This document shows positions 10,948 through 21,051 of a stretch of 64,000 bases of DNA, one piece after another. Source of the stretch: Roridomyces roridus (Eukaryota; Basidiomycota; Agaricomycetes; Agaricales; Mycenaceae); the NCBI GenBank assembly GCA_029378245.1, contig JARKIF010000008.1, forward strand, positions 62,001-126,000. Reading direction: 5' to 3'. Positions within the stretch are counted from its first letter, which is position 1; every line of letters starts with the position of its first letter. Position numbers and translations under genes: made by a program. The notes beneath the pieces were generated by a model. The model ran no database searches. It worked only from the letters and a program-made list of their open reading frames with translations, and was not told the DNA's origin.

Positions 10948-11480
10948 ATGAAAAATATCCCTGCCGAAATGCCGAAGTGGTGGGGGTACAACAAAATGAT
11001 GGGAAGGTGTTCCCCCGCCGTTTATACTGCCTCAATACACAATCTCCTGTGGATTCGCGATGCGGGATCATGTTGAAAGTGATTTTGGAGAGTTCTTATA
11101 GAATCGGATTTCTCAAGGGTAAACCTAGAATAAGTAGAGAAAAGGGGGAAAAATGGAGGGGCAGGACTTGAACCGAGACACTACATGTAAGGAAACACAT
11201 GGGAACCAAAGTGAGCATGTTAGCGGTAAGATGTGTTTAATTTGATCACTACGATTTGTTCATGCTGGCCTACATTTTTTCCAGTTGGAACAACATGGTG
11301 CCCCATTGCCTTTGGTGAGATCTATGTTGTCCTACAAAGCTGTGAGAGTGGACTACAGAGACTCCAGAGCCTACATGGACTATGTTGCTCTGAGCGTTCG
11401 TCTATGTCATACTATAGCGACCAATATATCTGGTACACCAACAAATTCCCTCAGACATTTTCCTGATGTCCCTTTCCCGT
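10948..11480. other. Non-coding region after the transposase
   Basis: No conserved protein was found on either strand. It contains the decayed tRNA-like sequence listed separately. The rest is unassigned and may be transposon flank. Confidence 0.4.
11155..11235 (-). repeat. Decayed tRNA-like (SINE-like) sequence
   Basis: Read on the minus strand it holds an A-box-like TGCTCACTTTGG and, about 35 nt further on, a near-perfect B box GGTTCAAGTCC. Between them CATGT...ACATG can form an anticodon-like stem with an 8-nt loop. The 5' and 3' acceptor strands do not pair and only part of the T stem pairs, so this is not a working tRNA. A tRNA-derived SINE head or a tRNA pseudogene fits best. It is followed on the minus strand by a T/C-rich tract. 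Confidence 0.4.
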
Positions 11481-11866
11481 TCCTGCTAACTCTCTCCCAG
11501 TGTTGTCGTCGCCCCCCTTGCTAGGCGCACAATTGCTTGACTTGCTCGCTCCTCCTCGCCCCGCCTTGTGAGTCTCTCTCAGCCTGTGCCTCGCCAAAGC
11601 TAACTCACTCACTCAGTGTCGCCGTCGCCCCCTGCTAGACGCGCGCATTGGCCACCGCCTTGTAAGTCTCACTTTCTCCGCGTCGCACCAGAGCTAACCC
11701 ATTCCTTCAGTTTCACCGTCGCCCCCTCTACTAGACGTGTGCATTGGCTCCCCTTGTCCGCTCTTCCCCACCTCGTCTTGTAAGTATCCTCGGTTGTTTG
11801 TCGTCCAAGCTAACCCGCTCATTCAGTGCTGTTGTCGCCCCCTCTACTAGGCACACATTGGCGAGG
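11481..11866 (+). repeat. Tandem array of exon/intron-like units (about 94-116 bp period)
   Basis: Four units start at 11501, 11617, 11711 and 11827. Each opens with a CGTCGCCCCC-type core followed by CTAG and GC-rich sequence. Units 1-3 then show a donor-like TTGTAAGT or TTGTGAGT, a branch-point-like GCTAAC and a CAG that ends just before the next unit. Spacing is 116, 94 and 116 bp. No common open frame runs through the units, so a repeated protein domain is not supported. It may be a degenerate gene fragment, a spliced non-coding RNA or a plain satellite. Confidence 0.5.
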
Positions 11867-12087
11867 ACCCATTCTTTTCGTGTATGACTGGTATGTTCTC
11901 TCGCCGTTGCTACTCCAACTGTGTCTCACCCACTTTCAGTTCCTCCGCGTCACCCCCTCCACGACTCGCTGCGCTCTCTTCGACGCCATCCATGAAAACC
12001 ACACCGCGATACCTGAGTATATTCACTCTCCACGTGCGCTATCTCTCCTCCCCGGCTCGTCAATCCAGATTCGAGTAGCGTCAAGAC

Positions 12088-12520
12088 ACCGGTATCGCTT
12101 CGTGCGAGATGGATGGACCCAGCGTCGACGGATAGACTTGTTCATTTGAACCCTGTCGCCCCGGCGTCTTCGCTGCGCCCTTGCCTCGCTGGCTTCACCT
12201 CGTCCAACGCCAACTCGATCTCTAGCCCACCTGAGGTTCGAGACTCAATACGCCAAGAACAGTGTCGCTGCGTGCGAGATGGATGGACTCAGTGTTGACG
12301 GATAGACTTGGTCATTCGAACCCTGTCGCCCCGGCGTCTTCACTGCGTCCTTGCATCGCCAGCTTTCACTCACGTTCATGGCCACCTCTCGGTCTCTCGC
12401 CTTTCACCTTCGGCAGAGGGTTCGTCAAGATGAGATGGATGGGCGTAGTTGGGACGGATAGACTTGGGCCCAGATTATCTCGATACCAGTCGCCCCGGCG
12501 TCCCCTCTACGCACTTCCCT
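12088..12520 (+). repeat. Minisatellite, three diverged copies (about 160-170 bp period)
   Basis: The block CGTGCGAGATGGATGGA, then GACGGATAGACTTG and then GTCGCCCCGGCGTC recurs three times, with the GAGATGGATGG core at 12106, 12276 and 12432. Copies 1 and 2 are very alike over about 100 bp; copy 3 is shorter and more diverged. Short open frames run through but match nothing known to me. Confidence 0.65.
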
Positions 12521-13067
12521 CGCCAGTGGGCGATTCGACGACGACAACACTCACCTCCGACACCCTACCAACTCGTCAACACGTTCAGCAAGACGCCGGC
12601 CACGGGGACGGACGCGCCACTACTCGGGGAGTGTCTTTGCTGGGCAGAGTTGGCTAGGGTGTTTGTTGTCGCGTCGTTCGTCGCCGTCCATCGAGATACA
12701 CTCAGCCCTACAGCAACAAGGCGTGTACTCTCTAGTTTATTTCTTTATGTGTCTATAGTATAGAATTGCGATGTCCGGCGTTACATTCACCAGCTTGAGG
12801 TTTCGTCGTTCGAACATTTGTGCCAAAAGTTGTTCCAAGTTGCGAGCGTTTCCTTCGGGAAGCTGAAGATAAAGATTCTATATTCGAGTCTAGCTCATAA
12901 TGTACGCTACATGCAGTCCGAATGCGAAGATTACTAGATACAAGTGGAGGCAAAGATGGATAGAAAATACAACGAGGGTAGTGTAGATACTACAATTAAT
13001 CTGTAGACATAAACGCAGTCCGTGTCCGTCGTGTCAAGTCGTAACAAACAGCTCGTGCGTGGTTACT
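12521..13067. other. Intergenic, nothing recognised
   Basis: AT-richer sequence downstream of the cupredoxin gene. No conserved ORF was seen. Confidence 0.4.
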
Positions 13068-14279
13068 CTATAAAACCAACCCCAGAACAAGACCGACGAA
13101 TGCTATCGTACCAGCCGCGCTGCGGACAGGAAGAGTTGCACCGTTGGTGTTGCTCGGTGACGCAGCAGAAGCAGACGCCGTCCCGTTGAGTTGGATGGCT
13201 TTGGCTTGGAAAGCGGCAAAGCTGTTGGGGTCGACGGCGTTCACACTGAACACCATCCCGCTACCGCAGTGGCCAGTCTGACGGCAGTAAGTCCAGATAG
13301 GTTGAGTCTATGGGCAATGTAAGTTTGGGAGGGCAAGTGCAAGTAGGGAGAACGTACGTCGTTGATCTGGATGGTGAAGGTGGGGAAAGTGGTAGCGTTC
13401 GCGTCGACGGCCATGAAGCCCGAGTCGAAGCCAACTTGGCCGGTAGTGCTGGTGAGCCCAAGAGCCCTGCAAGGATTCCCGAATGAACTCTGGGTGGCAG
13501 TGTGGTTTTTGCTGTGGAATTGGAAAGTAACGGTGTCGCCTGTATCAAGTTTAGCTCACAGTTGTGGAAGGTGGTCATGGGACAAACCAGGTTGAGCGGT
13601 AATGTTCGTAGGATTGAAGACGTTGCCAGCAGTGCCGCCGACGACGACAACGTGATCAGTGCTGGAGGTAGGAGGCGCACTGGGAGCAGAGGAGCTCGCG
13701 GAGGTAGAGGTCGGAGGAGCGGAAGCGCTGATCGAGGCCGAGGTGCTACCACCAGTGGCAGCGGCCTGGAAAGCAGCGAGCTTGTCGCCAGGATTGACGG
13801 CAAAGACCATCCCCTGCTGGCAGTGACCGGTTTGCCTGCAGTAGACCCAGACAGGATTCGTATCCTTGACGGTCAACTGAGCTTGGGGGAAGTCGGAGGT
13901 CTGGTTGGCGGGGACGGGGACACTATAGTGCGATCAATGGCTAGTCGATGGGTGATGACAGCAACTTACAATCCGGAGTCAAAGCCGTTGGCCAGAGGAG
14001 AGCAAGGAGTCGCGAGACTGGACTGTGTTATAGTGTGGTTTTTCTGGTGGAAGCAGAGTTAGCTATGACGGTCTGGGATGGAATCAACAGTAGCTAGCTC
14101 ACCTGCATGAAAGTAAAGACGACGACGTCCCCTACGTTGGCCGTCACGGATGATGGATTATAAGCAATTGTGCCATTAGGTCCACCAACGGTGACGGGTA
14201 TTATTGCACCACGGGTGCGTGGGATGACGGCCAGAGAGAGGCAGGCAATGGCAAAGGTCGAGAATTTCGTGGAAAACAT
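13068..14279 (-). CDS. Secreted two-domain cupredoxin, Ser-rich, probably GPI-anchored
   Basis: The start MFSTKFSTFAIACLSLAV at 14279 is a clear signal peptide. An in-frame ATG six codons upstream is possible but weaker. Two cupredoxin domains follow, joined by a Ser/Thr/Pro/Ala linker. Each domain has NHT (first Cu His), VYCRQTGHC or TYCRQTGHC (Cys and second His) and GMVF (Met), so both type 1 copper sites look complete. The C-terminus has a Ser/Asn/Thr-rich stretch and a hydrophobic tail (GTIAFVGLVLGLVL), a likely GPI signal. Introns are short and GT-AG. Such proteins are known as extracellular serine-rich cupredoxins of fungi; copper binding is inferred from the residues, the physiological role is unknown. 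Confidence 0.85.
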
Positions 14280-14964
14280 GTTGAGATCGTGTCGCAAAGA
14301 CTGAGCGTAAAAGTAAGGAGAGGATGGGGAGCTTCTTGGCGGAGGTTACGGAGCACGAAGGTCTGTAAGAGAGACTAGATGGGGAGTGGGTAGATGGAGG
14401 ACAAGGCCGAAAATTGCGCCCTTTATAGGCCGGAGCACAACAATGGACTCGACGCTCATTGTACTATCGGGTGGCTGTGCAGTTGATCCTGATTTGGACG
14501 CGACCTTTTTGTTCTCCGGTGCCGACATCCATGAGACTATTGTGCCTTTTGTTCTCGCTTCCCATTGAGGACAATGGCATGGCCGGGCGGACAGCAAAGA
14601 GTCATTTTGCAGCAGAAGACGTGGGGACAATGTAAGGATGGACGTGACTGTAGACTCTTCTTTGCGTCTTTGAGGTCAATGCACAATCGAATACCTCAAG
14701 ACAGCCTTTGTTCAGAAGCTGCAAACGAACGGATATTGCTTGCCTTTTGTCTCGTAGTCGGCAGTCTCATCTCACGGGAAGCACGGATTATGGCATTTTG
14801 GCGAGGGCGGCGAAGATGTACGCCGTGATTCGCGAACTGGTGGAAGCTGGTTGACGAGCGCGGGTGCTGGCTTGTACGAATGATAGAGCAGAAGAAAACC
14901 AGACCGACGCGTTGATGCGGTATTCGACGTCGGCCCAGTGTCAGCTGACCTTCGCTGGCTTGAA
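14280..14964. other. Intergenic between divergent cupredoxin and F-box genes
   Basis: Apart from the TATA box near 14.42 kb I see no supported feature here. Short frames on both strands match nothing recognised. Confidence 0.4.
14421..14427 (-). promoter_or_regulatory. TATA box of the cupredoxin gene
   Basis: TATAAAG on the minus strand, 142 bp upstream of the start codon, in the context GCCTATAAAGGGCGC. A similar TATAAAAGGCGC context precedes OYE copy B at 20.8 kb. Confidence 0.45.
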
Positions 14965-16695
14965 ATGAACCATCTCGATTCCTCTCCATTTCGTCGCTGG
15001 CTGCATACCAATCATGTAGCTACGGCCGATGAAACCACCAAGATTCGTCAACTGTGCGCGACTCCTCTTGCTGAGCTTGCTCGCCTTGAAGAGGAGATTG
15101 GCGCCCAACAGGCTCGTCTCGATGACCTGCAAAAATCGTACCGCCGGCTCAAAATAAAAGTGGACGCGCACATGGCTCTTCTGTCTCCCGTTCGAAGTCT
15201 CCCACCCGAGCTATTGCAGCTCATCTTCCTCGTGGCCTTGCCCTCCGACAGAAATGCTGTGATGCATTCCTCCGAAGCCCCACTCCTCCTCGGTCGCGTT
15301 TGTAGTGGATGGAGGAAGATTGCGTTTGCGACGCCGGAATTATGGTCTTCCCTCCATATCGTGTGCCCCCCGATGGATTACTCTGACCTGCCCTCTACGC
15401 TGATGCGAGTTCAACGGCGAGCGGAGGCGGCGGAGCAATGGCTGAACAGATCGGGCGCTTGCCCTTTGTCCGTTTCCATCTGGGTCTCGCGGGACGCAGG
15501 TTAGCAGCGAATATCAAATTCCAACACTCTGACCATGAATTTTGCAGGCTTCACTGGTGCTGCCGTAGCATCTGCTAGTCCCTTTGTTGAAGCCCTGATA
15601 CCTCTTTCCCGCCGATGGCGACACATTGAGCTCAGGGTGCCCTCAGATTCACTCGACTCATTCCACTACCTCCAGAGCTTCGACGTGCCTTTGTTGCAGA
15701 CTCTCTCCATAACGAATGAATCCTCACTTGCCCGTGACGATTGGTGGGTATTGGCCCTATGACTTTTTGCGGATGCTGATTGTCGAGGGCGTAGGTCGGG
15801 CAATCTCATCTTCCTGCAACATGCTCCTCGTCTTCACACCCTCGCGCTCACACACGAGGGAAACGTCGACATACCTTCCTATTTTCCATGGAGCCAACTC
15901 ACGTCGCTCTCTCTCACTCCCACTCAAGAATTTTTCGATCTCGACACCGCGATGACATTGGACATGCTGCGACAGTGTGTGAATCTCGAAACATGCAAGT
16001 TGCATTTTCCATGCACCAACCCGTTCCAATCTTCGCCTGCTCCGACCTTCACCCTACCCAAGTTGCGCATGTTTTCGATACGGGCTTCCAATTTCGACAG
16101 CATCATTTCCAGGGTCATCGACACTTTTGACTCTCTTTTGCTTCCCTGCCTGGAAACCTTGGAGCTAGAGGATTACCACGGAAGCATGCACGTCTTTCCT
16201 GGTCTGATTCGCTTGTTATCCCGCTCCCCCTGTCATCTGCAAAAGCTGGTGCTGCGCGACATCATGGGGACAGACCTTGAACTTGTGTCTCTTCTCAGCC
16301 TGCAGTCAGTCAGCAGTTTATCTGAACTGGTCATTTATGATCGAGGCCCCGACTGGAGAGACGAGGATGGATGCATGCTGTCAGACACAGTCGTGCAGGC
16401 CATGTCCCGTCAGGACCCTCTTATCTGCCCCAATCTGCGCAGAGTTCACTTTGCGCAATGCGGCGAATACGTCTCTGACGAAGCGTTGCTTGCATTTTTG
16501 AGATGGCGCAGCTGCCTGAGGGAGCCGACGATACCATTGGAAATGGCCGAGATTTCGATGGATCGCACCATCGAGATGGCCGACTTCAAAGCTGCGGTGC
16601 AAGAGTTGGAGGATTCTGGACTGCAAGTTGTTATTCAGACGGAGGAGGACTCGTGGGACGTTCGAGTGTCGCCATGGGAGGGCTTGACGCTGTAG
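14965..16695 (+). CDS. F-box protein with LRR-like C-terminus
   Basis: Three exons (14965-15499, 15548-15743, 15795-16695) join in frame to about 543 residues. The N-terminus has a short coiled coil (LARLEEEIGAQQARLDDLQK). An F-box follows: SPVRSLPPELLQLIFLVALP, then LLGRVCSGWRKIAFATPELW. The remainder has irregular leucine-rich repeats (LETLELEDY, LQKLVLRD, LSELVIYD, LRRVHFAQC). This layout is very common and multicopy in Agaricomycetes. By family knowledge it would be a substrate adaptor of an SCF ubiquitin ligase; the target is unknown. I chose the ATG at 14965, the first in this frame. Confidence 0.85.
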
Positions 16696-17063
16696 ACGTG
16701 CAATATTCATACTTCAGTAGAACGTCATTCAGGCTGCCCAACCTCTTGTGTGCTGATAGGGATCACTGCCGCATTATTGACGCGTCGCGTTTGCGTGTCT
16801 TGTTTGCATCGCGCAGAGTCGGTTCACCGTGGCATTGTTCTTCCAGTACTTTCCACCGCTCCGCCCGCCAGGACACCAATCGCGTACCAGCCGGTCCTGC
16901 AGCAGCTCGCCATTCCGGTTCAGTGTCTCCTAAATAGAGAGCCGGAGGTCTCCCAAATTGGTTGGCACGCCCACGTTTGTCGGATTCGCGTTGAGATCTT
17001 CGACGTCGGTCTTGTGGTCACTGTTCTCCGTTATAAATATATTGCTTCGTTGGCTGGTTCGCT
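16696..17063 (+). promoter_or_regulatory. Promoter region of the acid phosphatase gene, TATA at 17032-17040
   Basis: TATAAATAT lies only 24-32 bp upstream of the phosphatase ATG. The transcript leader would be very short, or transcription starts upstream of the usual distance. No other feature is seen in the 368 bp. Confidence 0.5.
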
Positions 17064-19182
17064 ATGGCCCATCTCCTTTCCTTGCTCGCGGCTGTGGTCG
17101 TGCTTTCAGAGGCTGCCGTCCACTATCCCCCCACCCAGAGCAATGTCAACAATTTGACTTTTGTCCTCAACGGAACTGGAGCACCGGGCATCTTCAACTC
17201 GTCTACGACGCCTGACAAGAGTTATGGCGAATACAATTGGTGCAATATGCCGCACGTCCGGGAACGCGAATACAAGTGGGCCCTTCACCGTGTTCGGAAC
17301 CCTCGTCTGAATTTTCCTGCAGAACGCCATCCAAGGAGTTTACCCTGGAGTACGTCGAGGTAGGAACGCGTCCATCCACTCTGCAGCAGTGATGCGATGT
17401 GCCATAGGTCATTCACAGACACCATAAACGCACACCATACGCTTCGAACACTTTTTTCAAAGAAGATATCCCCTGGAAGTATGTTGTCAGAATTTCACTC
17501 CTCCCTCCGACTCACAAAGTGTCAAGCTGCCCAGGGGAAGGGCCTGTGGAATACGGCAAGGGGTTGGTGTTTGTCCTAGGTCGACGAACATTGCCTGAAT
17601 GAATATATTAGACCAAGCGGTGTCAGTGCGGATGTCACTGAGATACAGGTGACCATTCCTGCTATAATTCACACCCGCTCTAATGCCAATGACAGTGGAA
17701 AGCGTTCCAAGACGCTCAAAACCCATTCGTGAACTCTGTAGGACCTGGTTTCGTCAATTCAGAGTAACTATGGCCTGCTTTCTCGCCTGTCCCTCCGTTG
17801 AGCATATCGTATAGCTGCCAGTTTCCGCAGATCACGGCGGATGGTATAGTTGATAGCAACACGCACGGCACGGTGAGGGCTGCACTCGGTTCTTTTTCTG
17901 AAAGCCTCATCCTTGTGTCCAGGACCTCCGTTCGGTTTACGCCACTCGATTGGGTTTGGGAGGGCAACTGGACACTTCTACCGTTCAAATTCGTCAGTAC
18001 TTCTGCCAAAGGCCTCCTTCATCCTTTAACGCGCTTGCCAGGGGTGACCAACAACGACATAACCTCACAGGGTGGATACTGCGATTGGCAGACACTAAAA
18101 ACTAACCAATCATCCAGTCGCTGGTGGGCTACTCAAAGGCTTGTTCCCTGGAACCGACAACGCTGCTGTACTCATCCAGTCGGGCACGTATGATTCGCTC
18201 GAACCAACGTACTCGTGCCCAACAGCGAACTCCTTGTTTTCTTCATATACGTCCAATAGCGCCAATTGGACAACCCACTTGGCAGACGCTGCGTCTCTCT
18301 ATGCCAAACTGGATAGTGTTTCCGGTATCGCAACCCAAGATAGCGCGGGATGGCACACGTCCTTTGATCAGTAAGCGTTAATACTTGAAAAACTCGAGCC
18401 ATATTCACGTTTAACAGCTATTATGACAATCTCTCGGCCAAGCTTTGTCACCAGAAGACGCTCCCGTGCAGTGTGAATGATACCTCGCTCTGCGTCACTC
18501 AAGACGAGGTAAGATCTTCTCGCATTTTGTTTCCGTTCCTGACGACCCTCCAGGTCAACACCGTGTTCCGGCTTGGAAACTGGGAGTACTCTTATTACTA
18601 CCGCGACGCACCGCAGTCAACGCAATATTCGGCCTTGCACTACGGTGCATGGTTCCTCGAATTGCAATCTCACTTGCAAGCAGTGATATCCGGCCAGAGC
18701 AAGGTCAAGTTTTGGGTTTTGTCGACATACGGGCCATTAACATGCATCCAAACAGATCAAGTACTTCCACAATGTAAGCGGAGCCCTGTCGATTGGAATA
18801 ATTTCCCAAATACACACAGATCGCACATGACGGATCCGTGTCTCCTGTTCTCGGATTCCTCCAGATCGCCAACATGGTTTGGCCTGGAATGTACGTCTTC
18901 CTAGTATGCCTCGAGTCATCTTGCTGATAATCTTTTTGCAGGGGCGCAGAAGTAGTATTCGAGTTGTATAAGAATGAGAGTCGCGCGTACTTTATACGTG
19001 TGCTGTGGGGCGGGCAGCCGATGGTTACCAGTACGCCCATGGGCACGCTCGACATGATTCCGATTCAGACATTCCTCGATTGTGAGCCCTTTTATATCTC
19101 CTCGCCTACACGGACTGAATCGGGACAAGACATTGAGACCAATATCGGGTCTGGGGCTGATCTCTTCAACGCGTGTAATTGA
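17064..19182 (+). CDS. Secreted histidine acid phosphatase
   Basis: Histidine phosphatase (phosphoglycerate mutase-like) family, releasing phosphate from organic esters outside the cell. The first residues MAHLLSLLAAVVVLSEA form a signal peptide. The coding sequence is cut by a dozen or so small introns and can be spliced in frame throughout. The catalytic signature is RHHKRTP (variant of RHGxRxP) near 17.42 kb, just after an exon joint at LEYVE/VIHR. The second catalytic motif IAHDGS (His-Asp) lies near 18.83 kb. Other conserved stretches are GPGFVNS, CQFPQITADG, VAGGLLKGLFPGTDN and SGTYDSLEPTYSCP. The last intron (about 19081-19128) removes an in-frame stretch and gives an ending ADLFNACN. 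Several N-glycosylation sites are visible. The 3' end faces OYE copy B, 45 bp away. Confidence 0.88.
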
Positions 19183-19227
19183 AATCTACCGAATTTGTAC
19201 ATTGATTGTCTTGTTTACATGGAATCT

Positions 19228-20783
19228 TTACGCGAATGCTTTATAGTCGGTATATCCCAGCGCGGGATCGACTCCCTCAGCTCCATACAAATGCGGAATG
19301 TTCGGCACGTTGTCGAGCGGCTTGCCCGCCTTGATGCGATTGGCAACATCCGGATGAGTGGCCCAATTGAATCCAAAGAAGACTCCGGCTGCGGTGTTGC
19401 TACTGACGAGGGTCTCTGCCTCCTCGGGAGTGACCCCACAGTTGACAAACACGGGAGTGTTGGCAAGGATCGGGGCAAAGGTCGCGACTACATCGTGGGG
19501 GGTGGCGCGTTTCTTGCCTGGGAAGCATCAATAAATTGAGGTTGAGAGCAAACACGGAGGGACAAACCCTCGTATTCCGGATCCAGAGCGTCGCTGTGCC
19601 TGACCAAAGTTACATACGAGAGCCCCATTTTATCGACTTCACGGAGGAGATAGCCAAAGGTGTCGATTGTTTCTTGCAGAGGCATCCCCATATCGTTGTA
19701 CCCGCCGGCTGTGAATAGAGTAAGCGATATGAACTATCTGAGCAGAGAACTGCCGTACCTGGGTTAATCTTGATGGAAACATCACGCCCGAAGACTTCAA
19801 TGAGGACTTTGAGTGACTCCAGGGCAAAGCGGGCCCGATTTTCAGGGCTTCCTCCCCACTGATCAGTCCGCTGGTTGCAGGTCGAGTCGAGAAACTGAGC
19901 TACGAGGTAGCCGTTGGCGCCGTGTACTATTTCCCGTGAGCCTCTTGTCCTGCATGGCAAATGCTTGAAACTTACATTCAACACCGTCGAACCCGGCCTC
20001 TTTCGCATTGATAGCAGCTTGTTTGAATTGCGCGATAATGACGGCGGGATCGGGGAGCTCAGTAGGTGTCACATAGCCTGGATGACCTTCAAGGAAGCGG
20101 AACTTTCCGCCACGCGCAGAGATTGCGGACGGAGCATACACAGGCTGATAGAGTTTGAAAACGAGACAAGAGAGGGCTAGTGAAGTACAAACCACGCCTG
20201 CAGCTTTCTGTTCCGGGGCATCCGGGTGACTGACGCGACCAACTGTATGAGGCTTAGCGTCGACAGAACCTGAAATACCTGGAGTACATACGATGCCAAA
20301 GCTACAAAGAGGGAAATGCGTTGGAGAAACAGCGCGACGTTTGGAGCATACCTGACAATACATTTTACTCCCAGCTTCGTGTACTGCGTCAGTGATCTTC
20401 TTCCATCCAGCTATCTGTTCTTCGTTCCAGATTCCTGGTGCCTGAGGCCATTCCGTTCTTGCAAGGAGAATGAGAGTTGGAGAATGAGATAGGGGATTCC
20501 GCGTACCCTTGACGCGTAATCAAGGTTCCTTCAGTAACCTATTGACTTAGAACAGGCTATGAATCAAGCCAATTGGACGTACTATGAGCCCCGCGCCGCC
20601 GTTGGCCCGCTGAAGGTAGTACTCGAGCATGATGGCATTGGGAACCGTCGCAGTCGACCGATTTCTGGTGAGGGCACTCATACCTACTATGTTGGCGGAG
20701 GTTACGGAGCGATAGTCTGTCGACATACCTATCCTGTTGGATACGGTGGTGCTCCCAAGCTCGAACGAAGTGAACAGAGACAT
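19228..20783 (-). CDS. NADH:flavin oxidoreductase (Old Yellow Enzyme), copy B
   Basis: Paralog of the gene at 2.4-3.95 kb, with the same intron layout. The start MSLFTSFELGSTTVSNR is at 20783; an ATG two codons upstream (20789) is also possible. It is followed by MSALTRNRSTATVPNAIM, GTLITRQG, WAPSAI-like YAPSAISARGGKFRF and NQRTDQWGGSPENRARF. The active-site pair is intact: HGANGYLV (His and Asn). Then come GGYNDMGMPLQETIDTFGYL and the stop at 19228. It also has a 10-nt microexon (20292-20301). Both copies lack the Arg usually seen after Gly near the FMN phosphate (GFNWATHPD here, GIPWLTHPD in copy A), which looks like a subfamily trait. All joints keep frame, so I take this copy as functional. 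Confidence 0.88.
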
Positions 20784-20822
20784 GATCAAGAGGTGCTGAA
20801 CGTGTCTCAGTTGAATTGCGCC

Positions 20823-20829
20823 TTTTATA
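20823..20829 (-). promoter_or_regulatory. TATA box of OYE copy B
   Basis: TATAAAA on the minus strand, 40 bp upstream of the start codon, in the context CTTATAAAAGGCGC. Confidence 0.55.
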
Positions 20830-21051
20830 AGCCTTTGTATTGTGGCGACAGATGGACAAGATAACGGGCTCCGCGTGCCCGGTTAATTTCCACTCGGTAA
20901 CGGTCGCATGGTCTTCAAAGTTCTCCGGCAGGCCCGCGAGTCAAGAAGAGAAGTCATTGCCCAGGAGAAATTAGAATCCGCGGGAACAAGAGAGTTCGAA
21001 TCAGATAAACGACGGCCGCACTGCCACCCCGCTCGCGTGTTAAGCTTGACC

